From contig CM068319.1 of the NCBI GenBank assembly GCA_034766995.1, forward strand, positions 24,814,959 to 24,878,958: a stretch of 64,000 bases of DNA. Reading direction: 5' to 3'. Positions 39,481 through 54,359 of this stretch are shown piece after piece. A program made the translations under genes and the position numbers. The notes under the pieces were generated by a model that saw only the letters and a program-made list of their open reading frames with translations, did no database searches and was not told the origin of the DNA. The stretch comes from Acanthacorydalis orientalis. Lineage: Eukaryota > Arthropoda > Insecta > Megaloptera > Corydalidae. The number at the start of each line of letters is the position of its first letter. Position 1 is the stretch's first letter.

Positions 39481-40868
39481 TAATGTCTTCACTTGTATGT
39501 GTATGGATGTGTGTGTGTGAGAGTGTTTTAAATTTTCATTGTGTTAGAGTAATAAATTATCTATTATCACTTTACAGCAATACGTCAATTTTTATCTTGT
39601 CTATGTTATAATAATAACTAGATTTACACAATTTCATGTACATACATTTTGTATAATGATTTCAATCTTAAGTATTATTTATAATTATAAATTTTGATAT
39701 CGTTTCGAAAATCGTGATCGATATTTTCAGTGGCGTGACATTTAAAAATAACTGTTAAAATTACAATTTAGATTCTTTTGTAAAATTTGTTCACTTATTT
39801 GTTATCAATTCATTGAAAATGAGATTGAATCAATTTGGACGGAAATTGGAATAGTTGATTATATTTCAAAAAGAGAATAAATCGAATGTACTTTAGATTC
39901 GATCTAAATTCTAGGAATTTTTTTCCATTAAGACTGAATTAGATATCTGAATAAAATGTATTTTTCCAAATTCACTACGTGCTACTTTGTTCTTGATCTG
40001 AATGTAAAATACAATAGTATTTATACTAAACTATAATAATGCATTTTAGAAGGTTTTAGTCTTTAATGTTATTTATTTAAAATTATTTTAAAGTTTATAT
40101 AGCGCAGTCTAATAGATATGTTTTAAATTATATTGAAAATTTTATTATATATTTTTAAGCCTTATTATACTTACATATTTTAAATTATACTTATTATTCA
40201 GTCACATCACTCCCATTAGATTCTCTAAAAAGAAGGATTTTTTAACATTTCGTGTGTAAAGTATTTTTAGAAACACTTCATTTTCGCTAGTTTCGAATTA
40301 GTGGCTCGATTGATATTTTTTATCGATTTACATTGTTGAATTTTCGTTCTAAAATATATATTTTCTAGAAATAAGTTTTTATTCATATGTTATAAAAGTT
40401 CTATAAGTATTTTTTATTTCACCATCTTCCTCTTTTTTATACTTTTCAAGCAGATGTAAAAAAATAATTTGAAAAACAAATCATATCCAAAAATATAGTA
40501 TTTATTCAATTATCATTAACCGAACTATGTTTTAATATAGAAATATGCGATAAGATATAATAGATTCGTATTTAGTTTTATACACGGCGATTAAATACGT
40601 ACAAATGTTGAAAAAGGTGATAGAAGTCTTTCAAGTATAAATTTTAAAAGATATTTTTTCTATAAAATATGTTACTTATATATTTTACTTTTTTTAAAAA
40701 ACATATTAAATTATTAAAGTTTTAGAAAATGTTTGTTAATAACTGTGTTAATAACTAAAAGATTATGAACTATTTTATAAAGTTAAGAATTAAATTATTT
40801 ATTTATTTTTCATTACAGGAAGGATAATTTAATACTTTTGTACAGAATTCTATAAACATTAGAATATT

Positions 40869-40942
40869 GTATATATATATATATATATATATAATATAGT
40901 ATATATACATACATACATATATATATATAATATAGTATATAT

Positions 40943-40990
<48 letters not shown>

Positions 40991-41006
40991 GTATGTATGT
41001 ATGTAG
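40869..41006. repeat. Compound TA repeat with a duplicated block
   Basis: ATATAATATAGTATATATA occurs twice within TA, then a long TA run and TATG units. Confidence 0.93.
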
Positions 41007-42787
41007 GATGGAGACGAACTTCGTTAAATTTTTTTTTAACTTAAAAACTCTTGTCCCAAATAAGGAGAGATAAACCATTAAACTTTGTAAATTTCTATAA
41101 ATCAATAACTTTCACAAAGCTTTAAGTTTATGATTTTTTTTATAAAAAGTAAATTTATTTTTAGTTTTGCTTTTTTTCTTGAAATTAAATTATTGATTTA
41201 AACTTGAAGTGGTCTTATATGTGGATATTGTTCTGTTTCGGTTCTTGAAAAACTAATTTCATTTCTTATGAGAAGTTTTCATAGATAATAAAAGTCGTAA
41301 AAATAAATAAAAAAGCATAAAAATATAAAAATTGTTTCGAGATTTTTCAAAGTGACTGAATTTGAAATAAACTTATAAAATTAAATTACATTTATAGATT
41401 TTGATCAATACATGTCTTTGAATAGAATTAAGAAAATGTGTTGATTGTAGTCTTGAGTTTAACATACAAGTGAATTTATCATCAGTTACACGCTTTTAAG
41501 CATTTATTACAAATATATTTATGTAAGGATGTAAAATAACTCTTTTTATTTATATATTAATTTTTTAATTACGAAGGAAATTGGAAAATTAAATAACTTT
41601 ATAAATTAGTACTTAATTGTTTATATTTTTATAAAAGATTAGAATTGTTATAAATAAATGAAAAGAGACTTATTTAACTTTAAAAATAAATAAAAATAAA
41701 AATTTATCCAGTTTTCAATATTCCAAAAAAAACACGATTTCATTATTGTCCAGTTCGTGTATTTTTTCAACGTTCTGTTTTCCCATTATTTTATTTCAAT
41801 TTTCCAGCGTATTTTTTCGTGTAAGTCGACTTGAATTTCCAACAGATTAAAATTCTGAATTCGATATGCGATGATTATTCGCAAGCATTAGCTTCTACAA
41901 ACTAGTTACAACAATCTGTCTGAATTTTGATATGATGGTATTAACCACATCCATTATTTATGACCATACATATTCTAATAAGCCATTAATTTGCGTATAC
42001 TCCATCACTGGATGGATAATATCAATCAATTAATCAATAAGTTAGCCGTATCCCTTGAAACGAACAAAATGCGCAGCTGATGTAAGAGGTCTGTTCGAAA
42101 CACAAGCCATGTCCTGGAAGGTCGCTGATATTGCACCTTTCATTACCTTATCAGTTAGAAAATCTTTACTTAGAAAGTGGATACCGAACCAGACATTTAA
42201 CGTTAGTGTTCAATATTTTGCTCGATGGTATAATTTTAATGAATGGTATACTTTTTAAGTTTTATTCAATAAAAATATATATACTTAAAGAATATGCTAG
42301 TGATCTTATAAATAAATGTAATAAGAAAAATACGACTCATACATTTTCATGAGCATCTTTGAATTGACTGATTTTATTATATTTTGATGTAGAAATAATA
42401 TTAAATTGTTCTATAGAAACAGATTTTAACGAGAAAATGAATAATGTTCGTTTTCTTTTTCTTTTGATTTACTTTACAACTCTGTGGCTTCTTTGCTCAT
42501 TAAGTGTTCGAAATATTACTTTTACTGATAGATGAGATGCCTCAAAAATTCAAAAGTATAAAATGTGTTATATTATTTTTTAATATTATATTATACAAAT
42601 ATGCAAAAAAAAATATTTTTTAATAACACACAGATATATTTTGGTGGATAAAATAAAATTTGTAACTAAAAGTAATCTATAAGTAAGAAAATATTTCTAG
42701 TGTGCTATACATTTTCTGTATTTGTTAATAAATAATTTGTATGATAGTTTCTTAAAAACATAAAAAAATATTTATTTGATATATTAA

Positions 42788-42804
42788 AACACACAAACAC
42801 ACAA

Positions 42805-42861
<57 letters not shown>

Positions 42862-42863
42862 TA
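42788..42863. repeat. (CA)-(TA)-(AAAT) compound microsatellite
   Basis: ACACAAACAC units, CA run, TA run, then AAAT units; a TA/TG tract follows at 43005-43058. Confidence 0.93.
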
Positions 42864-43000
42864 ACGTGATAAAAGATAATAAATTATTATTTGTTATGCC
42901 GGACAAACCTTGCTACTGTCGAAACAATTTTTTACTATAATATATTTTTTATTAAAGTAGATTAAAAATTTAAATAATCATACCTGTATTTATATAATTT

Positions 43001-43045
<45 letters not shown>

Positions 43046-44397
43046 GTGTGTATATATTTTCATGTTATTCATTGGCTGTTAAATAAGACGCTTATTTTAA
43101 ATGAAATATATTGTTTACTATAAAAAAATATTTAAACTATGGCATATATATCTATAGAGTTAGTAATTTAGCTAGAGAGTGATCTTTCAATCGGTATTGT
43201 ATCATTTTTTAACTCCTTTTCTTTTTGAATATGATTGGTTTACAGTAGATATCACTAAGCATGTTTTATTTTAGGTACTGAAAGTAGGGATTGTTATTAA
43301 AATAATCAAAGAAAAATATCACATTGATTAGAGTATACACTTTTTTTAATAAAAGAATAAGGAAATAGAAAATAACTTCTCTCTTCCCCATAAACCATTT
43401 ATTTTTTCCGATAAACAATATATAATTTCTTTTCATTTTTGATTGTTATTTATACGTATTTCGGTGATAGATAAGATATTATCATTTTCATACCCTTAAG
43501 GTACAGAAATCTGTACTATTTATGAAAGCTATATACCTCTCTAAGGATGATGGAGGTCATAAAAATAAGTACAAACAGCAGTCAAATCAATCAATTTATG
43601 ATAGCAATTAAATTAATCAATTATAGAACACTTTCTTGACCAGAAAAAAAATGTCTGTGGTTTGTGAAAGAGTGAACAATTCATTTATGAATGTGAATTA
43701 ATTTGCAATTACAAAAAATATTGTGAAATAGAATTGAATCGAAGAAAAATATTAATTATATGAAAAATATAACTAAAAAATATAAAGAATTGTATATAAA
43801 AGTGAATAAAATGAATGAAATAAAATATTTCGAAACTAAAAATGAAAAATGTTGAATATGAAAGAACCATTTCTTCTTTATGTAAAAAACTATTAATTTA
43901 TAATTCACTACCATTCGAAATAAAGCCGTAATTAGAAATAACCTGAAAATAATTTGAATAACCTAAAAATAATTGAAATTAAACTTATATATTATTCAAA
44001 TGTTTAGGAAAACGGAAGACTACAATGTAATTTGTGAGTATAAATTTTGAGAAAATCTTAGAAATTATTATTAACATATGTATATATCTTATAAATTAAA
44101 ATGTTTTGTAAAATAGAAGCGTAGAATATTATTCAGTGTAAACAAAAATATAGTTTTCTCGTTTTATATATTAACAAAAAAAGCTAATAGTTTAAAAAAG
44201 ATTGTCTGAAATACTGAAACGAATTCGAACCAATACAGTGTGTGTGTTCTTTTAATATCTATATCAATATTATTTATTGTTTCCAAAACGAAATAAATTT
44301 CATATCAATAATTGTTCAAGCGAGGTATATATTTAGCAAAGTATATGGTCCGATTTTGAATTTATTGGCGTTAATTACATTAAAGTAATAAATTCTT

Positions 44398-44640
44398 CTA
44401 CAGAGATATATTAAATTTTACACTAGTATTCGAAATTGTTTCACTGACACTACAAACGATTAAATTAAGTGAATTACAATGGTATGTTGACAATTTCTGT
44501 AATTTCGTCAAACAGCTACAGAATCCAAGTGCGTGGTTATAACACTGACCATGGTTGAGGCATGGGTCGTATGTAAATATTGATTTCTGATTACTATAAG
44601 GAGGAGCTGTGTCGAACCTCAAAGTTTCGCAAAACGGAGG
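44398..44640 (-). other. Open frame with one EGF-like cysteine pattern, uncertain
   Basis: A minus-strand frame contains DPCLNHGQCYNHALGFCSC, spaced C-x5-C-x7-C-x-C. This is close to the second half of an EGF repeat, whose usual spacing there is x8. The local GC is higher than in the surroundings. The frame has no ATG start and no clear splice sites, so it may be a remote exon, a relic or chance. Confidence 0.2.
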
Positions 44641-46255
44641 TTAACTGTTTGTGCTAACTTTACGGGATCTAACAAGATTATATTATAGTAACAAGAAGCT
44701 ATTATAATACCTATCTGTATCATAAAGTTGCTTCTCTGTTGTACATTTTAACGTTAATGTCAGAAAAAAAATGATCTTGAAACATTATTTCTTCATGTAT
44801 ATATAATTTAGCGTGACAAGTACAAGCACACATATACGCATATGAATATCTATATCTATCTATGTACATATATATATATATATATATATATACATAATAT
44901 TATATTATATGATTATAATAAACGATAGTACTTTTAATTTAGAGCACAAAAAATATATTAGACAAAATTATTAATATCAGGTGAGGTTTGATTATGTAAG
45001 ATTTACTTCTTTACTTCTTTCCTTGATGAGTAAAACTTATAATGTTGATATTTTTATATTTTCAAAATGTATTTATTGTATCAGCGTAACGTCATACAGA
45101 TTTATACAATTATTTGAGAAAACTAACTACTATAGAATTTTTATTTTCAATTAACGTTACTGGAATGGTATTATGCGAATGCACTGTTATAATGGTGGAG
45201 TTTTTTCTTGTCTGTAATTCAATTGTAAGATTTTATTGTGATCACAATTATAGCTTTTAGTATAATACGTTAATTAATGTTCATAATTTATTCAGTCTCC
45301 ATAACATATATTTATCACACATTGATAAATAATTTTTATTATATCTTATACGTATTTTAATATGAATTCTAACATTTTCAAAGTGGTAAAGAAATATATC
45401 GAATGCGCCTAAAGAGGAATATCTTATTTTGTGCATTAGCAACCATTTTCTGTAGCTAAGAAAAATATTTTTCCAAATTTAACGATTTGAGGATGATGGA
45501 GTACCCACCGAAATGGGTATAAGCCATAATAAAAATGAACAATAATCGATATTGAACATTTTGATAAAAAAAGTTTTCAATATAAACTGTACATTCTAAT
45601 AAAATTGTTATGTGATGTTGCAGTGTCTTAAATCCTTCCTTACATTCAGTAGAACTATTTAACATTGATTTATTTTAGGTAGCGCGTTGGGACTGAATCT
45701 GTATATTCTTAAATTAAAGAACTACACATTATTTTTCTATTACAACATTTCAAAATTTCGAAGAATCAAATACCAGAAAACGGGGTCTGGACATCAGAAA
45801 GTTATTAGTTAATAATTACATTTACTTACAGATGTATGAAGAACCCAGTTTTATGTGATACACCAACATGAGTAATATGTAGATAAGTTATAATACAGAA
45901 GTGAATATCATCTTAAATGTACATTAGGGTTACTTAGGGGGTGTAATATGTGCTTGCACAACTTTTCAAGTGTATTGAAACAATTAAATTCTGAATAAAT
46001 TCAAAATATTTTTTCATAGAGAAAATGGAAGAAAATGCGAAATATTTGTTTATTATCTAAAACCTTACATTCGTAAATGTAAGAAGTGTAGTTCGTTTCG
46101 TGTTCAATAAAATACATAAAAAATTCACATGTTTTATTGAATATCAACTTGTAAGTATTCTTGAACATAAAATAAAAAAGAAAGAGCATGTTCTTTTTTA
46201 TAATACTTTTTTATTTTATCTACAGTATATTTTTTGGTTAAAAGTCATATAACAC

Positions 46256-46310
46256 TATATATATATATATATATATATATGCGTGTGTGTGTGTGTATTT
46301 ATGTATGTAT
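46256..46310. repeat. (AT)-(GT) compound microsatellite
   Basis: About 24 bp AT, then GT, then ATGT units. Confidence 0.93.
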
Positions 46311-47129
46311 CCAATGTATAGTTACACATTAATAATTATTCATAAAATAATTTGTCTTATTATAACGGCAATAAATGATGTAAAATTCTAGAAAACAGAT
46401 AAAAATATTAAATATTAATAAAAATAAATATTATTTATTTAAAAAGAGAATTTTTTATAAGAGTGAGCATATTTTCCATAAGTTCATATTTATTAATATG
46501 ATGTACAGATTTATTTATTCTTGGTTTAAATGAAGTCGTTTAATTGAATTATATGAAAGGCTTCTAGCTTGAGATGAAATGAATCATATAATTATAAATA
46601 CTTATAAAAATGATAAATTCTTATAAAAATAATTATTTATTTATAAGAGTTGTAACATATGTGTAAATTATTTTTAATTCATTGAGTACAGTGACCGTTT
46701 ATTAGAATGAAAATGGAATATTTTAATATATGATAGAATAGTAACGTTTGTTTTTAATATAAACTAGTTTGAATTAAATTGTATTACTGCACTCTTATTT
46801 CTTTATCTTCTAAACCAATTTTTTTATATTTTTTATAAATGAGTTCTAATAATTATACATACACACAAACACACACACATACATATATATATATAGATAT
46901 ACATATGTGTGTTTATGTAAATGCATATGTATTTGTATAAATGTATGTTTGTGTGTGCCAGAATATGTTTGGATAAAACATGTATGAAAGTATTAACTAA
47001 AAGCAAACATCAAATATTCATGGCGTGGCATGTATAACAATTTTACTTACAATTCAGTTTATGACCATCGTAATTGTTTACGGAAAAGATAAAGATAATT
47101 AATAATTTGTACAGAATGAAAATAAACAA

Positions 47130-47420
47130 ATCTATTCGTACCGTATAAACGTGTTGAATGTATGGCCAATATACATATGCAGATTAGTCATGATAATGAG
47201 ACGAAATGTGTAAGGAAATAGGTATGTCGTGCGTATGTCTCTAATTACTTATTAGCTAAACTGTTTCCCTTCCTGTTGGCTCTACTAGTTCATTGATCGT
47301 CAGTGCTGTACGTCAAAACGATTGTTAATTTATGCAAACGAATCATGCGACAATTCGTCGAGAGTTACACGAATGTTCTCTCGTTTCTCCGCTTCTGATT
47401 GTTTGAGAATCGAATTGAAT
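47130..47420. promoter_or_regulatory. Candidate enhancer-like island with POU/homeodomain-type sites
   Basis: Contains ATTTATGCAAACGA (octamer-like), AGATTAGTCATGATAATGAG, and TCTAATTACTTATTAGCTAA, with higher GC than its flanks. These are homeodomain/POU-type words. Homeodomain cores are common by chance in AT-rich DNA, so only the octamer and the base composition argue for function. Confidence 0.25.
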
Positions 47421-47723
47421 ATACACATTGACGAAATAAATATTAATATCTGATAAGTGTATTACATGAAAAATATTGAATTTGATTAATTTATTCACAG
47501 TTGATATTTGTGTGAAATTAATTAATTTTGCATTTATAAAACAGTAACATTTTATAACAAAATAATGTATAACACACAACATACAGTGATTTTTTAATCT
47601 GAATAAATATTGAAAGAACTTTTTACGGATTTTCTGTTTACGAATAAAAATAATATTTAATGTAATAATTGTATAAAAATATTTAAAATACAAATTTATT
47701 TATTATTATTGAAACCAAAAATC

Positions 47724-47741
47724 TTAATGTTTAAACATTAA
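47724..47741. repeat. 18-bp perfect palindrome
   Basis: TTAATGTTTAAACATTAA reads the same on both strands. It may be chance in AT-rich DNA. Confidence 0.7.
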
Positions 47742-48772
47742 ATTTTATAGTTATTTTGTCCACTTATATTAGGTACTTTTTATAGATTCCAATATAAACC
47801 AAAATTTAGTTCTCTTATCAAAATTCATGGTATGGAATCAGGTATTGTTTAACTTATGTTATTTGATTAGTACCTCTATAGTAAAATATGTTATGACTAA
47901 GCAACTGACATAAAAGAGTCTGTGCACAATAATAATATAAAGATTATAAATGTAAAGCTAGTGGATACGAATTGACAGAACTCTGCAAAAGAGAGTTTAA
48001 AGAAGAAGAACAGCATCGTCTAAATTTCAAAGAATCATGCAGGTGTGATAATGATCCCCATTATTTATTTAAAATCTCTAGATATAGATTTTGAAAAAAA
48101 ACAGCAGTTAAAAATGTTTGACGACTCAAATTGCATTCTATATATTTTTGAATGAAAAAGTTAATGGTGAAGTAATTGTTAATTGACTATTTTTTGTTGC
48201 TCACAAACAACTGATTCAGCATATGTTAATAAATATAACTGAAGTCTACTCCAGTCATTATGGTTGTTGCTGAAAATTTATTCTACTTTTATTAAGCGCT
48301 TTTTAATGTTTTAATTTTCAGAATAGAACATTTCAATGTTTATATTTTATATAGAATCTAAGTTATAATTTTAAATAATTATTGCCTGTCAGTACTTATC
48401 TTCCAGCTATTATTTAATCTTTATCTGCTGTTGGTATTTTCAATACCTATGTACAAAAACTGGTATTAATCAATGAATACTTATTCACTTCATGGAACAT
48501 ATGTTCAAAATAAAAAAAAAACTGTTCCAAATCATAACGGATAGAAGGTGTGAAATGTCAGGTATTTATTTAAAAGGTGTGGTATTTATTAATTTGATTA
48601 TAATAAATTTATTTTGATTTATTAAATTAGAAATATAAATGAAATAAAATATAATAAAGATGTCATGTAAACAAACTTTAAACTATTCATAAAATCAGTA
48701 CAAAGGAGCTTAAAGCATTTAAGGAAAATATATTTCTTAAGAATAAAATACACAACTACATACACACACACA

Positions 48773-48806
<34 letters not shown>

Positions 48807-49325
48807 TTAGGTGTATTCAAGAATATTTTATGAAATATTTTAAACTTGAATTTATTTTTCATTATTTTAAATTTGTAGATGTTGACGGCAATGTACACAG
48901 TCAAGCAGAAAATGATAAATTGTATACGAATAAACAATTAGATTAAGAATATTTGTCAACAAGTGGACGCCGCTACAAATAACATATTATTTTCATGTCG
49001 ACTACATAAAATATGTCTAAACATGTCATACAAACGTTTTCAGTGCGACAGTATAAGCAAGGCATATTTAATTTTACTGTCATAATTCTGTCAAAACGTT
49101 ACCCCTTTTGCTGTTTTCGGTGTCTTTTCCGTAATTAACTGCGTAGCTTACACCTGCCCAGGTTCTTTTTTGAAATATATGTTCGTTTGGTATTGCATGT
49201 CGTATAATAATCGTTTGCTAAATAAATAACAAATTCTCTGACACACAAACATTATTATACAAATGTATATACGAAGTGAAAAACATATACATTTATGAAT
49301 AGAGCTTCTTCATATATACATACGC

Positions 49326-49364
<39 letters not shown>

Positions 49365-49765
49365 ATAAAAATCTGTATATTTATATAATAAAAATCTGAA
49401 AAGTATTTAAGAATAATCAAATAATATATTATTACACAACAAAACCAGTTTTAAGCAAATAAATTAAAATGTGATTATAATTGAACATTTTGATCGAAGT
49501 AGTCTACTGTGAAAAAAGTGACTCTCGTGTTGATATGTCAGAAGTGTGAGTGGATTTTGCTGTGATTTTGGAAACATAAATACGAAAATGATCGTAAGTG
49601 TTGATTGTATAAACATCGAAGTAAATAATTACATATTCATCAAACTATTTGTCAAATGTAAGTCATTCAACAATTAATAATTTATTACTTTTATTAAATA
49701 TTACACGGCACACTTAAAAACATAATATATTACTCTAGCATATTCTATATATTTTTTCCTAGACA

Positions 49766-49767
49766 TA

Positions 49768-49861
<94 letters not shown>

Positions 49862-49865
49862 TTTA
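49766..49865. repeat. (TA)n microsatellite
   Basis: About 100 bp with CATA and AAATA breaks. Confidence 0.95.
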
Positions 49866-50607
49866 TTTGGTGTATCTCAATCGTTTTGGTATTATATTAT
49901 GTAATCACAAAAGATATAAATAATACAGTAATAAGTGTAAATCGAACGGTAAATGTGTACATACGATAAAATGTTTTAGAAGACATTAGCGTATTTATAT
50001 ATTTTGATTATTATTAGATAAAGGTAAGCTGTTTGATATAGAACAAAAATTGATGTAGAACTCTATATCAATTTGCGGTATTTAACTTTAGCGAAGAGGA
50101 AATAATTTAACGATATTATGATTAAAACTTTTTTATAAAAAATAATTCCATGTTTTTAGGAATGTACAAAAATTAATATTTATTCACTGCTATTTCTAAT
50201 ACAGACATTATTTTTTAAAATTTTAAAATGAAGTTACTTATGTTTAGAATTTTATTTCATGTTACAATGTACATATTTATAAGATATTGTACATTATTAT
50301 TTGTAAATCACTGATTTTAAACTGATTTCAAATATTATAAAAGGTTAAATGTAAATAACATAATTATTATAAATTTAGCTTAGAGTACTAAACCAAAAAT
50401 CAAAAAAGAATATTATTCAAAACAATATTTTTTTCATTTTGTTCACTTAAATTTTATACATTTTTACATTTTATTTTTATTTTTTTGTGTGAATTTTGAT
50501 TCATTTACAACAATGATTAATTTGTGTTATAAATATATATCAAATTTTTATTTTTATGAAATTTTATGTACTTTGGCTTCTATATTATATTCTATTTATT
50601 TTACAAA

Positions 50608-50616
<9 letters not shown>

Positions 50617-50670
<54 letters not shown>
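50617..50670. repeat. (TA)n microsatellite
   Basis: 54 bp, pure. Confidence 0.95.
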
Positions 50671-50673
<3 letters not shown>

Positions 50674-51089
50674 TCTATTATAAATTTGCATTTGTGAAAA
50701 AGTGACCGAGTCACATTTGTGTTCATTACAGACTAGTGATATAAAGTGATACAAATTTCAAGATATTTTTTAAAATTCAGAAATTTAATTATAAAACTTT
50801 TATAGAATAACATTATTTTAATCGAGAATCTTAACTGGATTGTATTGTATGTAAGCCCTTATGAAGTATCGAATAATACACTGAATTAAGTTTCGTCATA
50901 ATTCGACTTTCACTAAAACACGATTATTTTATATTCAGAATGAAAAATACATTTGATACAGTTGTTACATTATATAGTTTAATTAGTGTAATGCATTTTA
51001 AGTTGCATAATACTTGAAATGACGTTTCAAATCTTTAAAAATGATGTTAAGATGGAGCTTTTCTTATTGTTTGAGATAGTAAATGTACG

Positions 51090-51148
51090 TATCTATCTAT
51101 ATCTATATTTATCTCTCTCTTCTTCGATCTCTCTATATATCGTATATG

Positions 51149-51203
<55 letters not shown>

Positions 51204-51210
51204 AATTATA
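51090..51210. repeat. (TATC)-(CT)-(TA) compound microsatellite
   Basis: CTAT units, CT units, then TA with TGTA breaks; a second TA tract follows at 51377-51408. Confidence 0.93.
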
Positions 51211-51373
51211 TGCCAGTGATGGGTCCAGGAGGGAATAAAGGGCGTAATTAGAACCATAAATAAGAAATACAGATTTACTTTTAATTCAAATTTTAAAAAT
51301 TTTATCAAATGTTAGTATTTTTTCAAATAAATTTTAAATATTTTATGGATGCTAATAAAAACTAGATATTGAG

Positions 51374-51410
<37 letters not shown>

Positions 51411-54283
51411 TGTGTTTTTTTATCGTACTACTTTTCTATGCTCGCCAATAGATGCAATAATATTTTATATAAGCCCTTCATATATTGCTTAGAAAATGAA
51501 TACAATACTCAGTAATGAATGTTTAAATACATAATTCAATATTAAATAAATACAGTTGTATTTTCCAGTGAACGATTTAAATATATGTGTATAGGTGATC
51601 TGTTTCCGATTCAATTTTAAATTGAATTTAGATTTTAAATAAAATGGTATAAATCAGTTTATATAAAATAAAATTTAAATTAAAAGATGTACGATTATTT
51701 TGAAAATCTAGAACAAAACATTCATAAATATAAACGTCCGGAAAACACTTATAAATCTAAAACATTGTTATATTTTTTAATTTATTTTTTGTCGTTTTAA
51801 AATATTTTGTTTTGATGGTTATTCTGAAATGGGCATATATTTTTTTTCAATATTAATAAAGGTTTTAAATCATTCTAATTTTTTTAGATATTTTCGTCTT
51901 TTTTATAAAAGTTTATATTATTATAAACAATGTTGTTTTTAATGTGTCGATAAATAAAACATGTAAACGTAAATAGTTAACAGAATACACATAATTGAGT
52001 AAATAATGGAAAATTTAAATAAAAAAGTAATACAATCAATCATAAACATCGATACTAAAATAACTACAGCAATGTTTGAATTCCGAACGGTCACGATAAG
52101 AATTATGAAAAATGTTTTAATGACAATTTTAAATGTAATCCCATTAAGAAATATTTTTATTGCGTGCATTAAGGAAAACAAAATATGATTTTTAATTATT
52201 TTTTATGTCTGGAAAGCGATCGTCTATATTATTTTGTATTTTTTATTGCATTCGGTATAATATATTTTACGTAACGTAAATAAAAGTAAAAATATCGCTT
52301 TCTTATACTTCATTTCTTTGTATAAATATGACAAATGGACTTTTTTTATATTGGCGAATTCATTTGAGGAATTTACTTTGTTAATACACTGAAAAAGTAA
52401 TATTAGATTAAAATAAATTTGATATGACAATATGATTATTTTGGTATATTAAACATATTAAATATATGTTATTTAATTAACGATTATGTTATGTTTATTT
52501 AAGACAAAAATATATTTTACTAAATTAAAATCGAAATCAAATCGTAAGAAAGTTTTGTAATGGAATCATTATTAACGAAATACAGGTATTATAAATTTGT
52601 TGATACTTGATAGTACATTATTATTTATAGACTACTGACAACAAATCTTTGAAATTTAGTTAATTATCGTTTCACATCGTATAGAACTAATTTGGCACCT
52701 GTCAGTCGAAATTTTAAGTTAAACGAAGCGATCATTAATTTTGTAATAATTTGAAATGATTGTAAATTGAAATGATAACACACCGAAGCGTTACAAAATC
52801 GAAAGTCCAGATTAATTATACATAAATTAAGTATGACGTGTGAAACAAATAACTCATCATAAAGTTTGACAATGAAACATACTGCACATCTTGTTATAAA
52901 TCTTTAGTTAACATCATGTTTTATAAGTGAATTAGGAATGAATTTTCGTGAGATGTATGCTGAAGAACATTATTATACTGTTTATCAATATATTTATGTT
53001 AAATTATAAGAATTAATGTACATTTGAGAATTAATTTTTATTACTATAATTTTATATTTATACTTAAAGAAATAGAAAATATTTTTAGATTTTATTCTAA
53101 GTAACATATTCTTTAATTTTAACTTTTAATTAGGGAGTGATATTATTGCAATTTGAAGAAAATGTCTTATATTAGGAAGTTTATTATTACAACGAATAAA
53201 AAATATAGTGAAAAAAATGTGTTAAATAATATTGATATGATAAGGGAAACTATATATTAGTAAACTTTGCAATAAATAATAATTTTTAATTCAAAAAGTT
53301 AATATAATTCTTTTTTTGTTGATAATTTGTATTCTAATTAATATTGAATGGTAATACTGAGTTTTTTTTATAAAATATTATATATATATATATATATATA
53401 TATTAATGTCAGAATCATCAATGATAGTTAGTACAAAAATTATATCAAATACTTTAAGGCCGAGAAGAAAAAGATTTATTACAGAGATTCATTATCAACA
53501 AATTTTCTGACAGCTGAATACTATTAATCAAGTGACACCTTTATTGCGGAACTTTCGGAACAAAAATAAATCATCGCTGTTCATCAATAGGAGAAGGTTA
53601 TTGTGAATTAAAGTTTTTTTTTCTTATATTAATTCAATTTATTAAGAAATGATTTATTTTATTCAATTCAAAAATATAATTTATGTATTATTTAATGATT
53701 TAAACCATTAACGAAATTTCAAAAATAAACAAATAAATGATTAGCGATAACGTAAATGATGAGTAGTGATATTTGTTATTTTCTTTGTGGTATTGTTGTT
53801 TAAGTTTTTGAATTTATATTGTCGGTTATGTTATTTTAAGGTATTTTCTATTTTATTGAACTATAAATAATTATTTTTGAACAGAACATTTATTAAAGAT
53901 TATTTTAAGGATGTTGAACAGCAAAGAAACAAACTTAATATATTAAGTTTATTACATTATCAATTGAGAGTTATATAGATAATACATCAAAATTTTAATT
54001 AATAATTTGTTCATTATGTCGGTAAATTAAGCTTCATATAATATTTCCTTAACCAAAATACACTTTATTTTTATTCATGTTTCTTGCAAGTTTGCCTGTA
54101 TTGTACATGTTTTCACTTTTATAAATATAGAAAACACTTTATTAACTTACTCACTCTTGAACGATTTTTGTTAATAATATAAAGATCAGCGATGAGTAAA
54201 CTTTTGTTGTCTGCAGTAAATTTTACGGTTCGAAAGTTCAAGTCAAAGATATATTTTTAGAGTGTGTATTACATACATCCGTA

Positions 54284-54306
54284 TACAAACCCACACACAC
54301 ATACAC

Positions 54307-54357
<51 letters not shown>
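54284..54357. repeat. (CA)-(CATA)-(TA) compound microsatellite
   Basis: About 74 bp, just upstream of the LINE relic. Confidence 0.93.

Positions 54358-54359
<2 letters not shown>

Larger units (their letters stand above)
39481..44397. other. AT-rich spacer
   Basis: Contains a less AT-biased island at about 41735-42200 with CAATCAATTAATCAATAAG and a short frame (42055-42258) of no known family. Also holds the compound TA repeat near 40.9 kb. Confidence 0.4.

Noticed and set aside
47343..47693. 116-codon minus-strand frame
   Set aside because: Composed of AT-rich codons with no domain, signal or splice evidence; its end overlaps a probable regulatory island.
52006..52188. 60-codon plus-strand frame starting MENLNKK
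   Set aside because: Short, no homology, and a minus-strand frame of similar length overlaps it; expected by chance.
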